A DNA stretch of 64,000 bases from Cryptomeria japonica (taxonomy: Eukaryota; Streptophyta; Pinopsida; Cupressales; Cupressaceae). The notes under the pieces are model-generated. The model searched no databases and had not been told where the DNA came from. It saw only the letters and a program-made list of their open reading frames with translations. This document shows, piece after piece, positions 11,199-22,470 of this stretch. The translations under genes were made by a program, and so were the position numbers. How positions within the stretch are numbered: the stretch's first letter is position 1; each line of letters begins with the position of its first letter. The stretch spans positions 336,132,793 to 336,196,792 of the forward strand of contig NC_081408.1 in assembly GCF_030272615.1 (NCBI RefSeq), in the 5' to 3' direction.

Positions 11199-12085
11199 TT
11201 ATTTCTATCGGAGCTCTTGGTGGTGTTTGATGGATAGAATATGCTCCTCAATAAAAACTTTTGGTTACAAAGGGAGTTTCTTCTTTGTCTTCTCTCTCAG
11301 GGGTTGGTGGTTTAGGTCGAGCTTCGTTATATGTGATACAAAATTGTGGGAATAAAGTGGGGTTGATTCTTTCTCCATGATTTAAGCGTTGGTTGAATGC
11401 CACTTTCTGAATATAAGATCTGCTTCTTAAAGGTTCTTTGTCAAACTCATTTGATTTGTCTTGAATATACAATCGAACGTGATGCAAGAATGCACGATGT
11501 GATTTAAAAAGTTGGTGATTGATATAGAGAAACGTATTCCTTTTTGCAAGTGTCTTAGAACTAGGTTGTCTCTTCTTCAACTTAGTTTTGTGATGAAGAC
11601 TTGTTCTTCTCAAAATATGAGGTGTGGTCATACACAAATGATCAATGGTTTCCTTTGATGTTGGATTGTGATACTTTGTTTGGAAAACTCAAGATTACTT
11701 CATCAAGTAGAGGTTTAGTTAGATTCGCCCCCATGACAAAGTGTGTCAAATGATATGGATAAAAGTCTCCCGATATGGAAACTTGATTTGACAACTTAAG
11801 GATTAAACTTGGTATGTTGTTTGTGATAGGATCCGTTAGATGGTGAAACTTTGATCAATGTGATGGTACTTCCTAATTTTGGATGGATGAAGTCTTATCT
11901 CGAGCTAGTTTAAGATTCAAAAAAATTGTTCTAAGGATGCTTGTTTGATTTTGGAATTGTTTTCTCTGATAATCTGGTTCAGATTTTCACTAATGATTTT
12001 GACAGAGGACCAAAAAGGGTACTTACGACTGGTGATAAAATTTTCTCGAAATCCCTAGTTTACTCTTTGTTTTTCTGGGTTTTTA
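11061..12085 (-). other. LARD 1 interior with a 129-codon unrecognised ORF
   Basis: A minus-strand ORF at 11637-11248 encodes a basic, His/Lys/Arg-rich sequence with no motif that I recognise. The remainder is non-coding. Confidence 0.3.
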
Positions 12086-12440
12086 CCATGCACTAAAGCA
12101 GAGACTAGATGCGCTAACTAATGACCTAGATGCACCACAGAAAGTTCTCTATGCACTAAGATTCCTATTCTACGTGCTGACTAAGATTTGTTTGAAACTA
12201 TTTTGACCAGAAAGGTTATGTGCTAATTTGTCCCTGAAAAGCACTAATTCTTGGGCTAAAAGCGCTAAGAGATGCCTCTTACATGCTAAGCTAATGTTAA
12301 ATGCGCTAAGATGGTATCACAAAGCCCCACTAAAATTTTACTGAATCTGAAATTGGTTATGTGCTAAAGTGAAGGCTGAGAGCGCTAGGTTTTGGTGCAG
12401 ATGTGCTACAAAATGGTTGATACACGCTAGGAAGTTGCTC
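12086..12440 (-). repeat. Degenerate ATGCGCTAA word array (second block)
   Basis: About 15 variants of (a/t)(t)GCGCTAA or TGCACTAA occur every 15-30 bp, the reverse complement of the word in the 10060-10380 block. Confidence 0.7.
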
Positions 12441-13959
12441 CTATGCACTAAGTTGCCCTAATTTTTTTGTTTTCTTCTATTTTGGGATTTTAACTTGTGT
12501 TTTTGATGGATGATTTTCTAAAAAATAAACTGCAAACATGGCACACAAAAGAGATAACAAATTTTGCCTATGCTAGACAAATAGTGTATGTTATGTGAGG
12601 ATGTGATCAAATCCCCGATGTTTTCACTAGTTTAGATAACAAGACAAATTAGATATAGACTTTGTATTCAAGGGTCACCAAAAATATCATAGACCACTAA
12701 TCTTGATACTCTGTCAGCTCAAACAGCCTTGTCACCCCCTAGGGGGTGCCCTTTTTTTTGCCTTTTGCCAGAAATTAACTCAAAGTAAATTGCTTCACAA
12801 TTGAGTAATTATCTTGGGAGATATATGGTAAGTGGTCTTGGGGGTAGATTCTTCCCCACCCTTGCACTATGATATTGCCAATGTTTAGCAACTAACTCAG
12901 CTCAAAGTTTATAATGCTAAGGTTCGTAATTAGACTTTTGTTCGGTCTTCAGTGATAAAATCCCTCAGGAGGCTTCCCAACCTTTAGAACAAAGGCTTTA
13001 CGTATCTTAAAGATACTGGGGGAAGGCTAATCGCTGAGCAAAACCGTTGAAGGGGACTTTCGTCAACCTCCACTTTTGATTATAGTGGGTTGGAACACTT
13101 GGCGATAAAGTCATTTCCCACTTAGGTCGTTTCCCTCTCACCGACCATTTAAATGGCGCTCTAAGAGAAAATCAGGAGGGCAGGCCTACTAAAAGATTAA
13201 TTGCTTGAAATGAATAAAGCATGAAAGAGTGGTTTGGCTTTTTGGTCACCCAGTAAAGGGGAGAGCATATACCTTCCACTTTCGAGACAAAGCACACAAA
13301 TTCTTTTTATCCTTCAAATCAATAATTTTCTAATTTCTAGTTGGATATTTTGCTCCCAAAAGCATGGTGTTCTTTTTACCCTTTATAGAAATTATTTTCT
13401 ATCTAAGTAAAATAAATCCTGGTCAACAAAGGAAATTTCGATTTTGGTCAACAAAGTAAAGTTGGTAAATGAAAAAAAAAATCTTTTGCCTTGCACAAAA
13501 TAAATATGAGGTTCTTTTTATCCCTTGCAAAAAATGAAAATGGATCCTTTTATGCACCAAAGGAAGGTTAAGTTCTTTATACCTTTGCAAAAAAGGAAAT
13601 TTTTTTGTTCTTTTTAGAGCCCAAATGAAGTGTTTTTCGTAACTTGCAAGAATGAAGGATTTTCCTTTGTTGTTCTTTTTAATCCTTTAATGGAGTTCTT
13701 TTTAAGCCAAAGGAAAATGTGGTTGATTTTAAACCCAAAAAGACAAGTGAGATTCCTTCCAAATTTATAGAGAAGTGAATTCTTTTTAATTTAACTAGAA
13801 ATTCAAAAGAACTAAAATTTCTATCTTAACTTAATCTAAACCTACAAGAAAATATTTAGCTACTTGCAAGCAGAAAGTTAGTAAAAGAAGACTCTAATGT
13901 GGGCTTACACAAGCCTAAAATTATTTTTCCTTGGTTATAGTTTTGTGTTTTTCCCTGAT
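12441..13959 (-). other. LARD 1 interior, non-coding, with palindrome
   Basis: No coding motif. A perfect palindrome CACCCCCTAGGGGGTG lies at 12733-12748, followed by T8. The stretch at 12900-13260 is less AT-rich than its surroundings. The stretch at 13300-13800 repeats a ttctttttat...ccaaaggaaa theme. Confidence 0.5.
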
Positions 13960-14220
13960 ATAGCTATGCGCTAGACAACAGCACAGATGCGCTACGGAAA
14001 AGTGCAGATGCACTACAGAAAGCTTCCTATGTGCTAAGCCGATTACCTAATGTGCTACTATGTTTGTTGAATGTGTTATGATGATACAGAATAAATCTAG
14101 AACTATTAGGTGCTAACAAAAAGCCTAAATGCGCTAAGGAATGAGTCTCATGCGTTAAACAGTATACCGAAAGCGTTGCTAAAAGGGTTCTATGCACTAA
14201 AGGAAGGGTCCAACGCGCTA
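13960..14220 (-). repeat. Degenerate ATGCGCTAA word array (third block)
   Basis: About a dozen more ATGCGCTA / ATGCACTA / ATGTGCTA words lie in the leader next to the primer binding site of LARD 1. Confidence 0.7.
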
Positions 14221-14286
14221 ACTCAGCTTTTCCACGTTCTTGCAATATTGTTGCTGCATCAAAAATGATAAGATTAATGGGGTTGA

Positions 14287-14304
14287 GCCCCGCAGTGGGC
14301 GCCA
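14287..14304 (-). promoter_or_regulatory. Primer binding site of LARD 1
   Basis: The minus strand reads TGGCGCCCACTGCGGGGC, 4 bp inside the LTR that starts at 14309. The 5' TGG complements a tRNA CCA end. I do not name the tRNA. Confidence 0.8.
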
Positions 14305-14308
14305 GAAA

Positions 14309-15747
14309 TGTGTGTAGTAAAAGTGGGGTAAGGAAACACAAAATTTGGTTTCAAAGGATGTCCACACACCAATGAGACTCTTGGTGCAAGTTATGGAGCT
14401 ATATTAAATAGCTCAACTTCCCAAGGTGTGTCTCATTGTTCTCTATCTCACAGGACCCCTCAAGTCAATGCCTTTGCTCTCAGATCACTGAGCAAAGTTA
14501 CTTAGGAATGACAACTCCAAGAATGAGTGTTGTTTGATTAATTTAGCATGAATGCATTCCTAGATGTGTATGATATTGAATCTATGATAATTTTAAACTA
14601 GCATGAATATGATGTTATGATGAAGATTAGTGATCCTATCCTAAGAATATATACTAGTCTAACATGGATATGCTATGATATTTAAAATTACTTTTAAAAT
14701 GCTATTAAGATGATTTTTATCAAAGAGAGGCTAAATTCTTAATAAAATGACTATAGATTAGATACATGAAACTTGAATATATGAAAATGAGAGAATGAGA
14801 TCTCTATTTATAGGAAAAATAGGGCAATGGATGGTCAAGATTGGATAATCTTAACAAGGGTCAGGATTGAAAGAAACCAATCCGTTTTCACAATTCTCAC
14901 TAATGAAATGGTGACAATTGTCAACAAGAGACTACTTGAGAGGAGATGAAAGAAGCATTAAATGCTTGAGAAGACATGATGGTTACCCTAGGAGGTAAGG
15001 GTTAAGGTTAGGTTAGAGTCATCCATTGGATAAAGCTTTTACCCAAGGGGTAAACTCTTGTGTGAGGGTTAAAGGGATAACTAGGGTCAAAGCCATGAGT
15101 GCTTGATGAGACCCTTGGGTTAGCTGAGGGTTAAGTTAGACAGAAAGTCTCTAACCATTTGGGGAGGTTGAGTTAACCATTAATGGTTATGAAGACTTTG
15201 AGGGTTAACTTGTTGAGGACATAAAGCCTTTAATGGTTTTTGAAGACTTTGAGGATTTGAGAAGTGGCTTCCCTTTCCTTAGGAATGTGACATATTTAGG
15301 AGATGGATTAGGCTAATTGGAAGTGTTTAGAAGAATCTAGAAGGGGTTTAGGAGGCAAGTGGGAGATGTAGGATTTTGCAAGTGGATGGAGGGGAATTTT
15401 AATTACAATAAATTACTTTATTTCAATCAAAAAGGAAGCAACTTGCCTAAATACAAGTGGGCGATTCAAATAAATAAATTAGATTTATTTACTTGCAAGG
15501 ATCAATTTAATTAAATGTAAATTTAATTAAAAGGGGAGAAAGGGGAATTAATTAAATAAAGTTATTAATTTAATCAAAGGTTAGAAAAAGGCTTAGGTGA
15601 ACTTAATTAAATAAATCAAGTAATTCATTTAATCAAAGAGATGAATGTGAATAATTTAATTAAATAGAATTTAATTAAATAGAGGAATGAGGTTAAAATG
15701 AATATTAAATATTCACTTAGGAAAGTGGTCATTTTTATACGTCTATA
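14309..15747 (-). repeat. 5' LTR of LARD-like element 1 (right copy)
   Basis: 1439 bp, followed directly by target duplication GTTAG at 15748-15752. Confidence 0.85.
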
Positions 15748-15752
15748 GTTAG

Positions 15753-16470
15753 AAACCACTTATTGTGATGGTTCATGGTAAGCCAAAACCACCTTAGATT
15801 TATATTGGATAGGGATAAGTCACACAATTCCAAGGTGATCCATAGAAGAGAAGTCACCCAATGCAGCCAAAGCTACAATTGCAAAAGTATAAATCATATT
15901 GTCAAAATTTGAAGAGATCGTTAGAAGATGATTGAAGAATTGGAGGTTTGAATGTTCAAGTCAAAAGAAAGTATTAGCAAGATGTCTACAAAAAGTGAAG
16001 GAAAATCAAGATATTGAGAGATTTCCGCAGCAGTGAGAGAAACCAAATGAATGACATTGTTATCAAGAATTAGATATGAAGATCAACTGATGTAGAGTTG
16101 GTTTGAAGATATGGAGTAAAAGAATTTGAGAAAGTCTGAAAACTTCATTAGAGACAATTGAAAGGAATGAGATGGAAGAAGACAATAGTCAAGGAATTTT
16201 ACATGCATTGTACATGCAGTAACAAGTAGTGCTTGGAAGAAGCCAAAAGAAGGGAAAGATCTGAAGATCAAGAGATGGTTAGATGTTATCAAGAAAAGAA
16301 AATATTGGAGAAAGTCTAAAAACTTGATTATAGATATTAAAAAGAGACAAAAGAAAGACTGCAGTCACTAGCAAGGAAATTTGAGTGCTAAAGCATTTAT
16401 GGTCAAAATTAAGGGGGAGTGCTTAAAATCTTCAAGATTATATAGTAAGTCTCAGCATCAAGGGGGAGTA
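15753..16470 (+). other. Copia A internal region, right part, with polypurine tract
   Basis: Non-coding. A polypurine tract (aagggggagta) at 16460-16470 precedes the LTR, and a second aagggggagt word occurs near 16410. A ~45-bp segment around gagaaagtct is present twice (about 16120 and 16310). Confidence 0.6.
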
Positions 16471-16791
16471 TGCTGGCATGTGATGCTGAAGTCTCACTTC
16501 AATGAATCAATTAGTCCATTACCATGCACCGACCATGCACCGATCAGTCCATGCACGCATAGGATAATAGATAGTTATCATGCATGCATAGATTAGCAAA
16601 TAAGTTAGCTTTAGTTAGATCAACAATCCATCATAAAGGACAGTTAGTTTTGTTCCCTAATCAGTGGTGTAAGATCCTCTATAAAAGAATGGTAATGTAA
16701 TCGTTTTTATGAATCTATCAATAAAAAATTTGTGTTTGTATTTTTCTTGTAGCAATATATTTTTGTGTTTTATTTCTTTCCTCTCTTTTTA
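16471..16791 (+). repeat. 3' LTR of copia A
   Basis: Starts TGCTGGCATG directly after the purine tract. TATAAAA at 16680-16686. The junction with the pseudogene at 16791/16792 is accurate to a few bases. Confidence 0.85.
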
Positions 16792-17455
16792 GAATACAGT
16801 CGAGCACTATAGAAAGTGACATATGTTGTGATTTTAGTAACACTTGTGGTTGAGGTCTTTCAGATATGGTGAGTTATAATTTCTGAATGGACTAGGGTCC
16901 ATCTAATTTATGCTTATGTTGTGGCATATAGGTGTTGAGAAAGACATATTATTGCATGGTACATATTGAAGGTGATAAAAATTCTTATGATTGTGCTAGG
17001 CATGATTGACAATTTTGTTGGAGAATACATATACTGAAGCGATCAAATTTTGCAACATTTCTTGATGGAGACTTGGCTTAATAGGTGTCCTCTAATGTTT
17101 AAGATGGCTAGAATTTTACCAAAGCCAAAAAAAATTATTGTAAGCTGGTACATCAAATTAAGGCATACCCATAGAGGAGCATGTTGAAGATGCTCTCAAA
17201 GGCTTCATTTTTTAAATCATCAAAGAGGCATGTTCTGAGAAGTATATTATGAAGAATGCAAACAAAATGTTTACAAATTTGAGAAGATCTATTTCAAGGA
17301 GAATCTAAAATGCCAAAGATATTTGAGTTTCATGGCAATCTGAAGGAGCTCATTCTTATGTGGCATATAACTACCACTTTATGTGATTGGCAGAGAGAAT
17401 TGCTTCAACAGAATGAGATTGAGAAAGAATTTTCCTAAAAGACTGAGACTAAAGG
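16792..17455 (+). pseudogene. DUF4220/DUF594 pseudogene copy A, part 2
   Basis: Collinear with copy B from about 26819 to about 27505. It includes counterparts of the stretches around TYVVISVAFVVE, the ETWLNR region, FPKPDSFIVSWYIELRH and ILMWHIATTLC. At the position of the copy B stop TGA (27151-27153) copy A has TTT, so that stop arose in copy B after duplication. Copy A has its own defects: a TGA just after the VGEYIY-like stretch and frameshifts further on. It lacks two short duplications seen in B (about 30 bp near 27040-27100 and 34 bp near 27404-27471). Its last ~50 bp diverge before the next insertion. Confidence 0.85.
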
Positions 17456-17478
17456 AGATAAATAGCTCTGATACCAAA

Positions 17479-17907
17479 TGAAGAATTAAAAACAATAATT
17501 TAATAAAGACAAATTGCTACATAGCAATAAACACATAGAAATTGGTACTCAACAACTAATAAAACTTTATATTCATTCAATGAATTACAAATCCTCTTGA
17601 TCTTGAGATCAAGGATCAATTGATCATAGAGATAATAGAAAAATAAAAAGTTACAATATACCTATATATATAGAGGTCTTTAGCACTTGAATTTCAACTA
17701 AAAATAGGAAAAGAAAGCATGCATATTTCTACACAACTATAGTTAGCCTTTTTATGCAAATCATACTTTTAGAAAAGCATATCCTTAACTACAATTCTTC
17801 CCATGCAAGTGAAAGAAATTAATAAAATTCTATTTTTATCTTATGCAATGGATTGTTGGTCAAACTATATTTGATAACATGTGTGTGGGAAAATTAGCAT
17901 GCCAACA
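17479..17907 (-). repeat. 3' LTR of small LTR element
   Basis: 429 bp. The minus strand starts TGTTGGCATGC. It is the left copy of the pair. Confidence 0.75.
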
Positions 17908-18635
17908 TTATCCCTCTTAATTTCAACCACTACTAGATTGCTTCAACACAAATTTAGATATTAAATCTTTTGACTTTAACGAGATTTTCTCCTACCATGA
18001 TCCATCATGTGGTAACCTTTGTTTGGACTACAAATTCTTGACTTTTAAATCTTTCATGCCTTTTCTAAGACCTTGATTTGACATCCTCACAAATTGACAT
18101 CTTCACTCATTTCCTAGGTGATTTTGAACTTTACTCTTCTCAATATCAATGTGATATTGTTATACCTTGGCAATCTCTTCTTGTTTGTTTGGGCTGCAAC
18201 TTGTATGGCTACACCTTCTTTTCAAACATGAGGTTATTCAGAACCTTGATTCCTTCTTTGGTTGACATGCAAATGCCAGTTTGAATTCACTCTCCTCTTT
18301 GGAGGGTTAATTTCACCTTTGGATGGTGTCTTCTGCATTGACAATAGGATTGACTTCATTGACTAAAAATACTTTTCCCATGTAACTTGGATAGTTTCCC
18401 GTACTAAAAATATTAACCTAAAAATCATCCTTGTTTTCTCTATGATCTTCCCACAACTTCAAACGTGGAAAACAAAGCTTCATCTTGAAAGTGATGATCT
18501 TCTCATCTCATCAACCTTTCTTCTTACTAGTTGGATCTCCTTGGATCTTTCTACCGCTTCAGTGATTTAATATAGATAATTTGTCAAGCAAGGATCTAAT
18601 ACCAACTACAGAAAATAAATAGCTCTGATACTAAA
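17908..18635 (-). other. Interior of small LTR element, non-coding
   Basis: Purine tract at the left border, primer site at 18622-18633. The 68-codon plus-strand ORF inside has no recognisable feature. Confidence 0.6.
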
Positions 18636-19045
18636 TGAATAAAATAAAAATAATTTAACAAAGACAAATTGTTGCATAGCAATAAACACATAGAAATTGT
18701 TGCTCGACAACTAATAAAATTTTAAATTCATTCAATGAATTACAAATCCTCTTGATCATGAGATCAAGGATCAACTCATCATAGAGATTAGAGACAAATA
18801 AAATATTACAATCTACCTCTTTATATATAGAAGTCTTTATCACATGAATTCCAGCTAAAAATAGAAAAACAAATGTGCATATTTATGTAGAACTACTAAC
18901 CTCTTTATGGAAACTATATTTTTTTTTCAAAACATATCCTATCCTTAACTGTAATTCTTCCCATGTAAGTGAGATAAATTAATAAAATTCTATTTTTCCT
19001 CATTAGAATTGATCACAGGAATGTGGGAGAATTAACATGCCAATA
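18636..19045 (-). repeat. 5' LTR of small LTR element
   Basis: About 410 bp, the right copy. It differs from the left copy by scattered substitutions and small indels, so the element is not recent. Confidence 0.75.
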
Positions 19046-19800
19046 AAGAGAGAAGGATGTTAAGTTGAGTAGAATACTGTTGAGGTACTGTGCATATCTG
19101 CTAATATTACAACCTCATCTTTTGCCTCTTCACCCGAAGATGGCAAGGATTGTATACATGCAACTTGTGAACCAACCTCTGAACATACTTACCTTGGGCA
19201 ATTTTTTTAACAAAAATCTGGTTCATATATTTAAGATGCAAATACAAGGATGATCTGTAAGGCGTCGAGGCAAAACTAGATGAGCACTTGTTGGAGAAAA
19301 ATGAAGATGAAATGTGGAAGTTAATGACAGAGTATTGGGGTAAGTTGGTAATATACATGTCAGTCATGCAGAGTGTGTGGCTACTGGAGGAGAATTTTTG
19401 AGTCTGGTGTGGGTTTTATTTGGTCATATGGGATGTGGAGTGTATGACTCTTCTATAACCAAGAATATAGAGATGTTGTCAGACAAAATTTTAGTAGTAG
19501 CAGACAGGAGTACTAAACAAGATCCAGCAAAAATGAAGAGGACTTTGACTACTCATGGAATGGAATTAGCTGCAACAAAGAAGGAATTGAGTGATCATGA
19601 AAAAGAATCAGCTGCAATGAATAAGCATTTATGTGATCTTGATGAAAAATTAGTTGTGAGGATGAATATTTTAGGTGGTCTTGGATGAAATAAATTAGGT
19701 GTTTCTAGACGTACAAAGTAAATACATATAATGAAGAATAATTAGGATGATGTTAAAGAAGAATTAATTGCAACGAAGAAGAATTGGCTCCCTTGTAAAT
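19046..19800 (+). pseudogene. DUF4220/DUF594 pseudogene copy A, part 3 (C-terminus)
   Basis: Collinear with copy B from 32625. It contains the counterparts of SRILSRYCAYLL, ARIVYMQ and, after a break, GEFLSLVWVLFGHMGC, which is the conserved end of DUF594. A frameshift lies near 19200-19240. At the position matching the copy B stop, copy A also has gatgatctg-TAA (TAA at 19258-19260). After the conserved end a coiled-coil-like tail runs to a TGA at 19686-19688. The similarity to B continues into the 3' flank (shared word gtatgtaggggactgaaa). Confidence 0.85.
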
Positions 19801-20306
19801 AAACTCTTTGAATAATCGTGAAGAATTAACAAAATAATGAAGCGGTAGTATGTATGTAGGGGACTGAAAAGAGTTGAAACTAAAACAACCTAATGTTAAG
19901 AAGAGAACTTCTTTAATAGTACTTCATAATCTTTTTCAATTGATCATGTTAACTGCTTAACGTGTGAATCAGGACGAGCTTAAACAATATGTATGTCTTA
20001 TGTAATATAAATCTGCAATATGTTTCCACATAAATTTAGTTATATTATAATTTTAGTATGATATGTATATATCTAGATGTTGTTTATATATGTTTTACTT
20101 GTCTTATTATATCATTGGGTTCTTTAAATTTATTCACAAAGTTTATCATTTATAGCTAGGTGTCTTGTTGATGGAGGTTAGTGATAAACGTATATAAATT
20201 TAATAGACAAATTTAGAATATTATGACTTCAAATACACATAAATTTAGAATGTGTGCTTAAAATGTTTCAACAAATATTTTTCAATTCAACATTATAAAT
20301 GACTAC
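19801..20306 (+). other. Duplicated 3' flank of copy A
   Basis: AT-rich non-coding sequence, similar to the copy B 3' flank (about 33370-33810). The duplicated block therefore extends past the gene. It ends at the LINE target site (20290-20306). Confidence 0.7.
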
Positions 20307-20330
20307 GGACCCCACCCCTTGACACTAGTT

Positions 20331-20728
20331 GGCTGAAGCTTAATTTCGACAGGTCTTCTCGTGGCAACCCTAGAACCCAAACTTTGAACTTGGCTGAAGT
20401 GGCAATGGCCTATCATGGGTTAGCTAGAGAAAAGGGGCTTAGACACATCATTATTAAAGACGATTCTCGAAATGCAATCATGATGCTTAAAGGGGTGGCT
20501 AAATTGGACTGAAAATATAACTCTGTCATCACCAAGTGTTGTGCTCTCCTTCCTACCCTCAGTGACATCAGGTTCTACCATGTGTGGTGGGAAGGAAATT
20601 TTGTGGTGGACAGGTTGGCTAGGTTAGGTGTGTATGTTAATAATTTTGAAATTGAGATTCACTTGCATGAAATCCCAATAGAGGTTCATGCCATGATTTT
20701 AAAGGACTTGTCTATTAATGATAAATAA
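20331..20728 (+). pseudogene. RNase H type-1 domain remnant of a LINE
   Basis: The frame starts WLKLNFDRSSRGNP, matching the WxKxNxDGSSxGNPG opening of the plant LINE RNase H domain with the first catalytic Asp present. It continues LNLAEVAMA (catalytic Glu), IIIKDDSRNAI (catalytic Asp) and VVDRLARLG (end of domain). The loop between GNP and the AE motif is about 30 residues shorter than usual, and a TGA interrupts the frame at about 20511-20513. The domain is therefore dead. Confidence 0.7.
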
Positions 20729-20854
20729 TCCCAATGTTTCCTTTTTGGTACTTAACTTTCTCGCCTTTTCCTTTCCTTGTTGGTTAAGGCAACTAGATTT
20801 AAATTTGTTGGTACCACCTACCACTGTATCCCTTAGACTTGTCGCTTTCTCAAC

Positions 20855-22470
20855 TTGGTTTCCTTTCCTACAGATATGGGTGGTGATTTCATTCAAATCG
20901 AACCTGATGAATGCTCAAAATTTAAGAATAACGGGGATCTTTGGAATAAGTTAATTCAAGGCAATCTAGATACTTATGTAGAGGGGATGACTAGCCACGA
21001 TCCTAAGCTTTCCATTGTGTTTTTTCAGCCTAGGACAATGGTGTTGTGAAGATTGGTAGTGTCAGCTTTGTGGTTTCTACAAAGACCATTGTGAAGGTGA
21101 CTGGGTTGGCCCTTGATTGCATTTTTTTTCCCAAAAATCCCAAAGGGGATTATAAAGAGGACTTTGATCATTTCTTTGACCCTATGGAAGGGGTTACCAA
21201 GCTTCAAAGTGGTTATAATAGGGAGGAAATACTAGGAATTAGGGAGGGGCCCTATTGTTCATGACGTACTTCACCCTAGATAGAAGGAAATGGAGGTTCC
21301 ATCTATAGATCTTCCCCATGTTAAATCATCTCTACCATGGGGTAAGAATGAATTTTCTTTCTACGTTATGTCCTCTTTGTCTTAGTATGTTTCTAAAGTC
21401 ATTGTTAAGGGTAAACCCCCTCTCCATTGGGGCCTCATTTTTAGACTGTATGACTTCCACCTAGCTTTATCCCCCTCTGGTGGAGTCAATTCTATTGAGA
21501 TTGGGTCTTCCTATGACCCCAATTTATATATTGATCTTATTGTAACTCCCTCTAAATATAGAGAAGTGTCTCATTTGAGTTCTAAAATATCCACTAGGAA
21601 AAACCCTACTAGAGTGGCCAAATTTAAGGCCATTGCCACCACTAAAAAGGACCAGGATGTGGATACTCAACCTGAAACACAATAGAATATGGATATTATT
21701 GAAGATTTTGGCTTTGAATGTCTTTCCTCGAATGTTTTAGACTCCTCCAACACCGTAGGGTTCTTTGGTCCCCTACTAAATTTGGTGCAAACCCTAGCCC
21801 TTCCCCTATAAACCCCCCTTCTTCTACTATTATCAAACCTCCAAGCTCTATCTTAGTTCAAGTACCAAAATTATGAAGAACCTGCATGAGGATGTGAAAA
21901 GATAGGACAACCTATTAAGATGGCTCTTTGCGCAAATGAATGTGGCCATCAAAAAGATCAATCGACTGGTGGTGACAACTAAGGTAGAGGCCATGGCTAA
22001 CACTTGGGTGGATGATTTGGATGAGGAAAGAGTCTAAATAACTACGAAGATCTTGTTGGCTTCATGGAGTAGTGGGATAATGTGGGTAGAAAGATCGATG
22101 ATATGGATTCTAAGATCAAGATGGAAAGGACCAAGATCAAGTTGGAAGAGGTAAAGAAAACCCAAGAGTCCATTAAAAAGAAAATTGAGATGGTCAAACT
22201 TTCTTATAGGATTAAAGCTAGTAAGCAAAATTCCTCCCCATAGGCTATCCAGGATGAGTTAGAAAGGAAAAGGGCAAAGAAAATAAAATGCATGGACTCC
22301 CTGACCACAAGCGTTGGCCCCACTACGTCTTTGGTTAAAGCCACCCCTGATTCCAAATTGGTCTCCTCTGGCTCTGGGATTGGGTTGAGTAAAAAAGTGT
22401 CTTTTTCTGATAAAGTGCTTAGTTTGTGCCAGGATTGGCAGGAAAAAGGTACTTCCATGTAATAGACCAT
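20855..22470 (+). pseudogene. Downstream ORF of the LINE-like element (mobile-domain-like plus coiled coil), decayed
   Basis: In pieces over several frames this reads as one protein. An N-terminal part contains the stretch SFVVSTKTIVKVTGLALD, then NPKGDYKEDFDHFF. A middle part includes LPWGKNEFSFYVMSSLS and LHWGLIFRLYDFHLA. A Lys/Glu-rich probable coiled coil lies near 22060-22200 (KMERTKIKLEEVKKTQESIK), and the tail has FSDKVLSLCQDW. Several stops and frameshifts are present. The N-terminal part resembles a stretch encoded on the minus strand at 41924-42109, so this is a repeated family. I do not recognise an established domain with certainty; a plant-mobile-domain-like fold is a guess. Confidence 0.45.

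Larger units (their letters stand above)
8114..15747 (-). mobile_element. LARD-like non-autonomous LTR element 1, nested in copia A
   Basis: LTRs at 8114-9517 and 14309-15747 are flanked by the perfect 5-bp target duplication GTTAG (8109-8113 and 15748-15752). On the minus strand the LTR starts TGTAGACGTATAAAAATGACC-like and ends CACACA. A primer site TGGCGCCCACTGCGGGGC (14304-14287) sits 4 bp inside the right LTR, and a purine tract (AAAGAAAGGCAAAA) abuts the left LTR, so the element reads right to left. The ~4.8-kb interior lacks gag-pol motifs and contains degenerate short-word arrays and a minisatellite. This fits a large retrotransposon derivative (LARD). The superfamily is not shown by coding sequence; a gypsy-like origin is suggested only by LTR size and the TGGCGCC primer site. 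Confidence 0.85.
7286..16791 (+). mobile_element. Non-autonomous Ty1/copia-type LTR retrotransposon (copia A)
   Basis: Direct repeats at 7286-7578 and 16471-16791 share sequence throughout, including a TATAAAA box (7467-7473 and 16680-16686). A perfect initiator-Met primer site lies 2 bp inside the left LTR, and a purine tract (aagggggagta) abuts the right one. Without the nested element (8114-15747) the interior is only ~1.25 kb and contains no gag, protease, integrase or RT motif, so the element must have moved in trans. It interrupts DUF594 pseudogene copy A. The first five or so bases of the left LTR (tgctg in the right one) are missing or changed, and I cannot define a clean target duplication. 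The LTRs differ by substitutions and a ~20-bp indel, so it is old. Confidence 0.85.
17465..19045 (-). mobile_element. Small non-autonomous LTR element (SMART/TRIM-like), minus strand
   Basis: Two direct repeats, 17479-17907 and 18636-19045, bracket a ~730-bp non-coding interior. On the minus strand the LTR begins T(G)TTGGCATG. A primer site close to TGGTATCAGAGC lies inside the right LTR (18633-18622, one mismatch), and a purine tract (AAGAGGGATAA) abuts the left LTR. A second, perfect primer-site copy lies outside the left LTR (17476-17465). It interrupts DUF594 copy A between its second and third parts; the sister copy B is free of this element. Confidence 0.75.

Noticed and set aside
12733-12756. 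Palindrome CACCCCCTAGGGGGTG followed by T8, resembling a bacterial terminator
   Set aside because: The context is a plant LTR element interior; rho-independent termination does not apply. Kept only as a palindrome.
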